From the NCBI GenBank assembly GCA_026826555.1, contig JAKSZT010053917.1:268987-332986 (forward strand): a DNA stretch of 64,000 nucleotides, read 5' to 3'. The position numbers and the translations under genes are program-made. Origin of the DNA: Tolypeutes matacus. Its lineage: Eukaryota; Chordata; Mammalia; Cingulata; Chlamyphoridae. Under the pieces are notes generated by a model. That model searched no databases and was not told the DNA's origin. It worked only from the letters and a program-made list of their open reading frames with translations. Positions 56,200 through 64,000 of this stretch are shown here, piece by piece. The first letter of the stretch is position 1. The number at the start of each line of letters is the position of its first letter.

Positions 56200-57340
56200 C
56201 TGTCCTGTCTCAACATCCTTGTCAATCCCGTCCTCTCTTTAAGTCTCATCCAACATTAAGATAACAGCTTCCCTGAAGGCCCCCACCACTCTAAGCCCCG
56301 CCCTCTTCGTGCTCTCTTTTCAGACCTAAGCTTCTTAGAAACAGTCATATGCAGTCCCTCTCCCCTCTTATTCATCTCTATTCAATCCTCTGTGATTGTG
56401 AACTTGCTGAACCCTAGCCAACCCTCCACTGAAACCACTCTCCTATGGATATTCAAAATACATTCAAATTCTTATATGCAATGGCTACTTTCCTTCCTTC
56501 ATTATTCTTGATTTTTCCTTCCTGATTTTGCAGCATTGTTAACAAATTTGATTATATTCTTCCCCTTCTGCTATCTTGGCTTCACCATATTTTCCTGGTC
56601 CTAATTTTCTTTTTCTTACATATCAGAGTCTCTTCTTCTGTTAACCCCTTTCATGTGGATGTTCTTCAAGGTCCAATCTTCTTACTTTTCCTTCTCATTC
56701 AACATATTCTATTTGAGTGACCACATCTAAACCTATGGTTTCAAATCCGTCAATATGCCAGCTTTTCATATCTAGCCCAGATCTCTCTTCTGAGTCCCAT
56801 ATATGAACTTCTCTTTTGTCTCTCATAGATACCTCAAACTAAAGCTGTTACCCCACAGGTATACCCTTTTTCCTTTTCAGTATGAATGTCACAACCCCCT
56901 GCCCAATTCTCTAAGCCAGAAACTGGAAGATTTCCTTGATACTTCCCACATTCTTTGATACAATTAGTACAAAGATGTGTCAATATTACTTCCTAAATAT
57001 ATTTTCTCATTTGCACCATGCCTCCCCATTCCTCTCATCATAGACTAAGTCCAGTATTTCAGCACTGATAGCCTGGATTGTTGCGACAAACTTCCAAGTA
57101 TTTTCTCTGTTTCTGGCCTGGCCTCCCTCAAATTTATCCTCTACACTGCTGCTAGGACATTTATAAAATTCAAAATGTTCCTTATCTAAAACCACTCAAT
57201 TATTTTTGTAGCTTGCACATTAAATTTCAAATTCCTCAGTATTTTAGAACTGAAATCGCATTAGCTGACCATGGTCCACTTCTTCAGCTCATCTGCCAAC
57301 AAACCAACTGAACTATCTTATACTAGAGGTCAGCATATTC
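56200..57340. mobile_element. Probable ancient LINE (L2/CR1-type) remnants
   Basis: The text 'tctagcccagatctctcttc', 'catagatacctcaaactaaa', 'gatagcctggattgttgcga' and 'tctacactgctgctagga' follows a common, very old LINE-like consensus. Strongly diverged, so the class is tentative. Confidence 0.45.
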
Positions 57341-59060
57341 AAAACACTGTTCTAAGGAGTAATTCCTCAAGATATGAATAAAATTCTGGTCAAATAAGTT
57401 TGCAAATGTAGGGAAATGCATTTAAACACAGTAATGTGCATTGGCAATATCCAAGAAAGGAACAGAGAAGATAAAGTTTGAGTACTGAACTCTGAACTCC
57501 TGATTTTTGCTGAATACTTACTTATTAACATTTCAAGGAATTCATTTGGGAAAAGTTTCTGAAAGCCTTTGTAAAAACTTGCATTTGCAACAGTATGCTA
57601 TGCTCTCTTCCTTCTCCACTTATAGCTGGGGTGCCATCCATTCATTCTGCCATTCATTTATTCATTCATTCAAAAAAAACTGACTGTAAATCAACTAGTA
57701 TTGGCTGTACATTCAGGGGAAGAGCATGCTCTCGGTGAGCCAAACTTTGTAAACATATGATTATATCAGTCAGGATAAGTGCTTGGCAGCATAGTAGAAG
57801 GAACTGAGTTTTATGTGTGTTCATATACTGAAAAAAAAACATTATGGAAAGATGGGATACAAATAATCTGTATTCATAGTCAGTATTATTATCTTTACTG
57901 AAACAATGTAAACTCAAATGGCCTTCCTTAAAATGAAATGATTCACTTTGGTATTAGAATATGCTAAAAGACTTTGAAAGTTAAGCAATAAACCATTTTA
58001 GGGAATAGTGGAATCCCTCTAAAACAAAGTCTTTATAGTTTCATCAATGTGTTCTTGAAGAAGAAAAAGATCACAGACCAAAGTAATTGTATAGTGCTCT
58101 GCAATGCTCTGGAAGAGTTTACCAACTTTAAATTGTTTCACAAATACTTACCCTAATAAAGTATTGCTTTGATTCTAAGACTCCATCTATGGAATAACAA
58201 TTGGTGGGTGGGGGCAAAATTGTTCTTAAAATAAATATACATGGTATTACCATATTATATGGAATTGTATAACTTTATCCATATATTAACATACTACTAC
58301 TTCCTTTTTGATAGACAAGTCTAAGACTAAAGAGGCTTTCTGAATCTTCCTTAAACTCACAATTTTTACAGATGGATCAGATTGTTCGGCTCCTTCAGTT
58401 CAGTCTTTCACAAAACATCAATTATTCACACAGACCTCTCTCAGTTCTGAAAATTCTAAAATCTATTCTAGGAATGCTTGACTATTTCTACTGCCTTTGC
58501 TAACATTCTCTCGCATATGGCAGGCAATCGTCTACATTCAAAATACATAACTTTCATAGCAATATAGCCACGTAGCAATTACTGGAAGACATTTGAAATG
58601 ATGATGAAGAAACCAAATGTAATTTAAAATTTAACCACCTGTAGTGATACCAGTGAAAATAACTCAATTAAGGAGACAAATAAATACAGATACCTTCAGC
58701 TCAAGGTCTCAGAGGGAATAATACCCTTTCAAGGGATCAGTAAAGTAAGAACTTTTCATAATACCAAGACATTATTTGCATATTCCATTCTTTATTCTCT
58801 TATGTAGCAGTTCTCCGAAGGCTACATGACATGGGGTCTCACTGCTCTGACAACTAATGGAATGTGTGTTCTTGTGTTTTAAAAACTCTGAATTTAATTA
58901 TTAGTACAATAAATATCAATCAAAGTTCCATGGGATCCTTGATAAATTTTAAGAATTCAAAGATATACTGAGACTGAAAAGTCCTACATGTCTGAGGTCA
59001 CACACCTGCAGGCAGACTACTACCAGTATACTGCCACTTGACAGTCTGCCTAGTGGTAAA
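57341..59060. other. Intergenic, no gene seen
   Basis: There is a short (ATTC)n tract at about 57640-57672. Otherwise AT-rich and unassigned. Confidence 0.4.
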
Positions 59061-59068
59061 CAAGTCAC

Positions 59069-59150
59069 TTTTTTTAGGATGTACCAGGGATTAAACAGAA
59101 CCTCATGCATGGGAAGCAGGCACTCAAACCACTGAGCTAAACCTGCTCCT
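59069..59150 (-). mobile_element. DAS-like SINE with clear target duplication
   Basis: The plus strand reads 'tttttaggatgtaccaggga' through 'gagctaaacctgctcct', the reverse of a DAS-like monomer. ACAAGTCACT occurs on both sides, giving a 10-bp target-site duplication. Confidence 0.9.
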
Positions 59151-59479
59151 GACAAGTCACTGTTGACAAGAACTATAAACTGGGCCTTAGTTTAATGTTT
59201 CAGAATCAAAGAAAGCTGGATTTCCAGATTCATGAATATTGTGTAAAGTGCTGCTAAACTGGATTTTGTCTTTCACTAAAGCAAATAGAGTTCCTGCTGT
59301 TTTAGATGAAATTTGATTCATGAAGAATCCATTTTTCCATTTTGACTCAGTTCATGCAACACAAAGACCATTTTTAACAAAAAAAGACTATGTCTAACAC
59401 CAATTTGACTTAAGAAATTTTATCAGCAAACGAAATTTAATAGGAAGCATTAAATATATTTTATGATTTTACAAACAGT

Positions 59480-61068
59480 AGGTTACAATATATTTTTTAA
59501 TTGTAATAAAAGTATTTTGCTAAACAGCCACAACAATCTATGTAGAGGAGTGATGAACCATAAATTGCTAAAAGATAGGGGGAAAGCCTGAGGATGTTTG
59601 AAAATTAGAGAATGAAGTTTGGACTGGATCCAATAAGCAAACATTAAACTACTAACTAAAGATATTGGCCTAAAAAGAAATTCATGATGAGTAAATGGTC
59701 CACATTGAATAGAACAGAAACAGACTAAAGAAGGAAGAAACTTGAAAGTCAAAAGATCACTTAGTTTTGTTAATGTATAGTGGTGATGGTAACACAACAT
59801 TGTGAATATAATTAATAATACAGAATTATATATCTGAATGTGAATAAAAGGGGAAATTTGGGGTGGTATATATGTTACTAGAATAAAAATTAAAAGGTAA
59901 AGAACCATAAGACTATACAATACAGTGAACCCTAAAGGAAACTATGAACTATAATTAATAGCGCAATTATATTTTTCACAATTGCTAAAAAATGGAAACA
60001 ACCTAAGTGTCCACCAACCAATGAACGGATAAACAAAATGTGGTAAAATCATACAATAGGATATTATTCAGCTGTAAGAAGAAATCAATTGGGGAAGCAC
60101 ATGACAATGTGGAGGATCCCTGAGGATATTAGGTTGAGTGAAATAGACACAAAAGATGAATATTTTATGGTCTCAATGATATCACCTAAATACAATGAAT
60201 AGACTTATGGAGTTGGAGTATGAAGTGTAGGTGGATGGGAGATGGAATGTGGAATGAAAAAGGGAAGATGATTCTGTATGTATGTAGAATGTTTAATCAG
60301 GTAAAATGTATATATGGTGATTTTTAGACTTGATGGCAACACATCATAACGAATGTAACAAACACTGCAGATTTATGAAAGTGAATCTGGCTGAAATAAG
60401 TAATCTAGGAAAATTAATGTTAGTTTGGAGGACAGCTGGAGGATAATATTGGGAATGTATAACAATGGCTTTGGCAAGAGATGAGGATTATGGTTAATAA
60501 TATAAATACAGGAATGGACTTCTACATATTGTTAAGAATGTGCTGATAAAATGGAAAAATATAAATAATGTAATTTATAGTCTATAGTTAAGAATACCAT
60601 TGTAATGATTTTGTAGCAAAAGCAAAGTTGGTACTACATTAATGCTAAAGTTAACAAATAAGAATCTGGAGTTTGTTTGTTGAGATATGAATATGATTAA
60701 GCATTTTTTCTCTTCATTTTTTATCATTAATAAGGAGTGACTAAGTCTTTTAACTAATCTGTGTTCATCCGTGTATCTTTCTGAACACTAGAGGAACAAT
60801 TGAGTTACAAGCTGGAATTAGATGAAATAAAAGTAGCTGGAAAGAACTTTTTAGGAGGAATGTTTCCATAACTTGTTGAGCTGTATTTTTCTGTTATTTT
60901 AGATTTCTTGAATTTGAAATAAATTAGAAATAGTACAATTATATATTTTCTCTGATTGTAACAAAGGTACCACACTAACACAAAATGTTAAAAATGGGTG
61001 CTGGTAAATGGGAACATTTTCTGCATGATCTTTCTGGAAATCTAAAACCTCTCCAATAAAAAAAAAAA
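59480..61068 (+). mobile_element. L1 3' end with A-rich tail
   Basis: The text includes 'aacctaagtgtccaccaacc', 'gtgaaatagacacaaaagat' and 'tctaaaacctctccaataaa', ending in a poly-A run at about 61057-61068. The plus orientation is clear from the tail. Confidence 0.7.
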
Positions 61069-61089
61069 ATGTTTACAGCAAAAGCTAAA

Positions 61090-63355
61090 GATCTCTTAAT
61101 ACATACCTTGGAGCAATGAAGTGGCAGTAAGAATTGAATAAAGGGGAAATTTTGCAGAACTCAAGTAAATGCCTACATTCCAGGTGCGGGTAAGATGAAG
61201 GAAGACATATGAGCTTCCAATCCTAGGTAAGACTTTAAGATCAGGCCCAAAAGGGCAGTTGGTTTCACAGAAGATAATAAATCACCTTTTAAACACACTA
61301 CTTCAGACCCAAAGATGGGACATTCATGCAAAGCTACCAAAGGAAATAGATGGTGGAATCAAATTGATGAAAAGCCAAACTTAAGTTGCTGATTAATGGG
61401 GTAACTGCATAAAAAGCATGTGTAAATGCCGATAAGTAAAAGAGATCCAAAGGGAAAAATATTAGAGAGGGATAAAAAGCAAAAGTAAAAAAGAATTAAT
61501 CATGAATATCAAACTGAGAAAATGAAGGAAGTATAAAGGAGGGAGAAATAAGGTCCCAAGAGGATCTGAACCATGGGGCTACAGAAATCAAGAAAGAGCA
61601 AAGGTTCAGAAAAACATATGCCATAGCAAGTGAAAAGGGTTTTTTATGACTTTGAAAGTCTGTGAATTACTAACCATTTGGAGAAACAATGTGGTAGAGT
61701 ATCAGGAAACACTATAGATTTTTAAATCAGTGTTTGGACTTTTCTTAATCCATTAGAATGACAGAATATTCTCACCAAAAAAATTACATAGATAGATATA
61801 GATAGATGGATGACCAAAACTTCCAAGTGCGTGAAGAAAGATTTATTGGATCATTTCAAGGCTCAATATTGTAGTCTAGGGATACTTATTTATTCTACTA
61901 CAATTTTTCCAATAGTAAAATTCCAAGTCCTATAAACTCACTCTGAGCATCCAAAAAACCACAAAAATCCTATTGTGTAGAAAGAAGAGAATTGTGGTCC
62001 TTCAAATACAACACAAGTATGTCATAACGAAAAACATCATTAACTTGGAATTTAAAGCATTTGGAACAGGTCTAAAATTATTTTTGCTTAATAAACACAT
62101 TCTTCCAAGACAGTACAGTTAAAAACTATCAACAAGACATTTCTAGAATTACAGAATAGAAAAAAATCCCTGAATCTAGACCACTTCCTCCATTAATTGT
62201 GCAAATGAGGAAACTGAGGCCCTAATCATAAAATCATATGATTAATTGTACTTCTGAGAGAACTTTCACTGAAACCTAAGTCTTTAGTGTTCTATTACAT
62301 ATATTCTATATATATTTATACACAATTCTTATTTATTCAAACTAATCTCAAAAGAAACTCTTTTGCAATATATTTTTTGTACTGGTTTGAATTAAAATAG
62401 AGGAAGTATTATATTTGAAAATTGCAACCTATAAAATATGTAATTCAAAATTTTTATTATTTCTAAAGGAGTCTATTGCCAATAAGTCCCAAAAGACAGA
62501 TTTCACTATATCTAAAAACAATCAGACTGCTAGAATAACTAATTCTCTAAAAAGCTATATAATATAAACTATAAATTCCACATGGAAAGATTCCATCTGT
62601 TTAGAAAATTTGGGGGAATGGTGCAACATTCAAAATTTAGTAAACAACAACCTTGAAACAAAGGCTAGGTTATGTAATCCTTAACATTTCCTGTCAGATT
62701 ACAAAGTATTTTAAATTAAACAAAAAACATTTGCTAAAATCACATTGGAAAAAACTGTTTATATCACAGTAGGAGGAATTTGATTACTATAAAATCTTGA
62801 AACAAAATCAGCAATACTTATTACCAGTAAATCTCCACCATTTAAAAAATCAGTATTAGTATTTAAATAATAATCTCTTCAAAAAAAAAAAAAAAAAAAA
62901 CCCTTGCAACTATTTATATTTTGGAGTTTAAAAATTTGTTGGATTTTATAAAGTTAAATATGCCAGTTTATTATGGTAATATAGTGCATGCCATATAGAA
63001 ATCTACAGGGTTTCCAGCAGTGCTGTAAAATTAAACACATTAATAGTTCTTTTATAAAACATTAAAAATATATATTCGGTTTCCATTAGGTTTTACTTAG
63101 AAATGAGTGAGTTCGGTTTTGCTTTTAAATAATCACTGAAAAGCATAGTTGCTTCAGCTATAAGGATTTCAGAATTGCAGATAAGGAATAGTTACCTGTT
63201 TAATGTATATACAAGAACTTATGTCTTAATTCTAAAAAAAAAAAAACCTTTAGGATACACCTGCACACATTAAAGCAGAACATGCACTCTTCTCAAACGT
63301 AAAACATGAAATTATTCAAAAAGCAGTTGTTTTTTAACATCAAGTAACAAAGCCT
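61090..63355. other. Intergenic, no gene seen
   Basis: AT-rich text with a short MIR-like phrase near 62200 ('caaatgaggaaactgaggcc'), a GATA run near 61790 and a poly-A run at 62880-62899. It could be non-coding flank or 3' UTR of a gene outside the window, but nothing shows it. Confidence 0.4.
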
Positions 63356-63359
63356 GCCA

Positions 63360-63860
63360 AGAACACTGCGCCGCTTCACAGGGCTCTGGAAGAACCTGGG
63401 ATGAAGCGGCACCAGGACCTCAGGACGCCTTTGCTCCGAGGGCAAACCAGGCTCCAGCTGCTCGTGGCCGCCCCGCCAGGAGGGGACCAGAGACCGCGGA
63501 GCCCCAGGAGCGAGCGCGGCCCCGGGGCGCACCGATGCTCTGCCCTGGAAGGCGCAGTTCTCGGTCCTCGTGGTCTCCAACGCTTTCGTGAACTCCAGGA
63601 CTCACGGCCTGCGTCTGCAGTGCCACCAAAAAAAAAAAAAAAAAGAGGCTGACAGAAACGTCCACACAGCTGTGGCGACCCAGGACACCCCAGGCAGCTG
63701 CCGCCTAAACTCGGCAGCTGGTGCTCCTCCGCCTTCCATTTAGGAGCGGCTGTGAGGCACCCATGACTCCTTCCGCCAGGGCTGCAGGGGGAGCCCGGGG
63801 AGTGGGGGGGAAAGTAGTACCTGACAGGACCGGGCTGCAGCGGTGGCAGCCACGGCTCAG
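63360..63860. other. CpG-rich patch of unknown nature
   Basis: About 500 bases are far richer in G, C and CpG than the surrounding text (for example around 63455-63530). Two overlapping open frames on the minus strand (63376-63900 and 63293-63580) and one on the plus strand are low-complexity Pro/Gly/Arg/Ser-rich and match no family I recognise. A 17-base A run at 63627-63643 interrupts it. Confidence 0.5.
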
Positions 63861-64000
63861 ACACTGAGGATGTTTGAAACGGGCTTCTGTCAACGTCCAA
63901 AAAAAATCACAAATTGTCCTTATGCTAGTGTGAGTGATGTTAGTACTAGTAAGATACCATGAAAAGAAAAGCATTTTAGCCAATCAGTTCAAAAGATAAA

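Noticed and set aside
11422..59150. tRNA genes suggested by 'tagctcagtggttgag' and B-box-like phrases
   Set aside because: All copies have the DAS-like SINE body and A-rich tails and lack a full cloverleaf. They are retroposons, not tRNA genes.
63376..63900. 174-residue minus-strand open frame in the GC-rich patch
   Set aside because: GC-rich DNA has few stops; the product is low complexity, contains a Phe run from poly-A, and overlaps other frames of similar quality.

Overview
This window is eukaryotic, from a placental mammal, and most likely a xenarthran (an armadillo is my best guess). The grounds are split exons with GT-AG introns, abundant L1 fragments, immunoglobulin lambda variable (IGLV) relics, and at least ten copies of a tRNA-like SINE. 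The SINE head reads like 'ggatgtagctcagtggttgagcgcc...', ends in 'ggtacctcctaaaa', and resembles the DAS family known from armadillos. Species assignment is inference.

Region 1-6.3 kb is an immunoglobulin lambda V remnant area. A block at 1-1508 is repeated in direct orientation at about 4191-5735. Its 3' part carries IGLV sequence on the minus strand. Copy A keeps only the end of framework 3, CDR3 and part of a recombination signal. Copy B is a nearly complete V segment (leader exon, intron, V exon, 23-bp-spacer signal and upstream octamer) broken by a frameshift and an in-frame stop.

Region 7.28-39.2 kb is a complete 15-exon gene on the plus strand, SLC5A4 (SGLT3, a sodium/glucose cotransporter family member). 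I mapped every exon junction and the reading frame closes throughout. The end of exon 6 and its donor fall in a 400-base run of N (21596-21995). The predicted protein is about 660 residues. Glu is at the position equivalent to SGLT1 Gln457, the hallmark of human SGLT3, a glucose sensor rather than a transporter. It also has an unusual Asp at position 78. Intron 9 uses a GC donor.

Region 45.1-48.1 kb holds an inverted, collinear, heavily deleted second SLC5A copy on the minus strand: exon 15 relic, exon 13 relic with the end of intron 12, and a piece matching intron 5 of SLC5A4. Intron sequence is retained, so this was a DNA-level duplication. Region 48.37-50.75 kb, plus strand, carries four exons of a broken RalGDS/RGL-like gene (REM domain region). 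In human, RGL4 also lies near the lambda locus, so lambda V, SLC5A4 and an RGL gene side by side may record an ancestral gene order.

The rest is mainly L1 fragments of several ages, two solo LTRs of one family with 5-bp target duplications, DAS-like SINEs (often in pairs), ancient DNA transposons and simple repeats. A CpG-rich patch of unknown nature lies at about 63.36-63.86 kb. No RNA genes, CRISPR arrays or prokaryotic features are present. The best candidates for follow-up are the unusual SGLT3 binding site, the inverted SLC5A relic, the RGL relic with its gene-order implication, and the internal 18-bp repeat array of the dimeric SINE.
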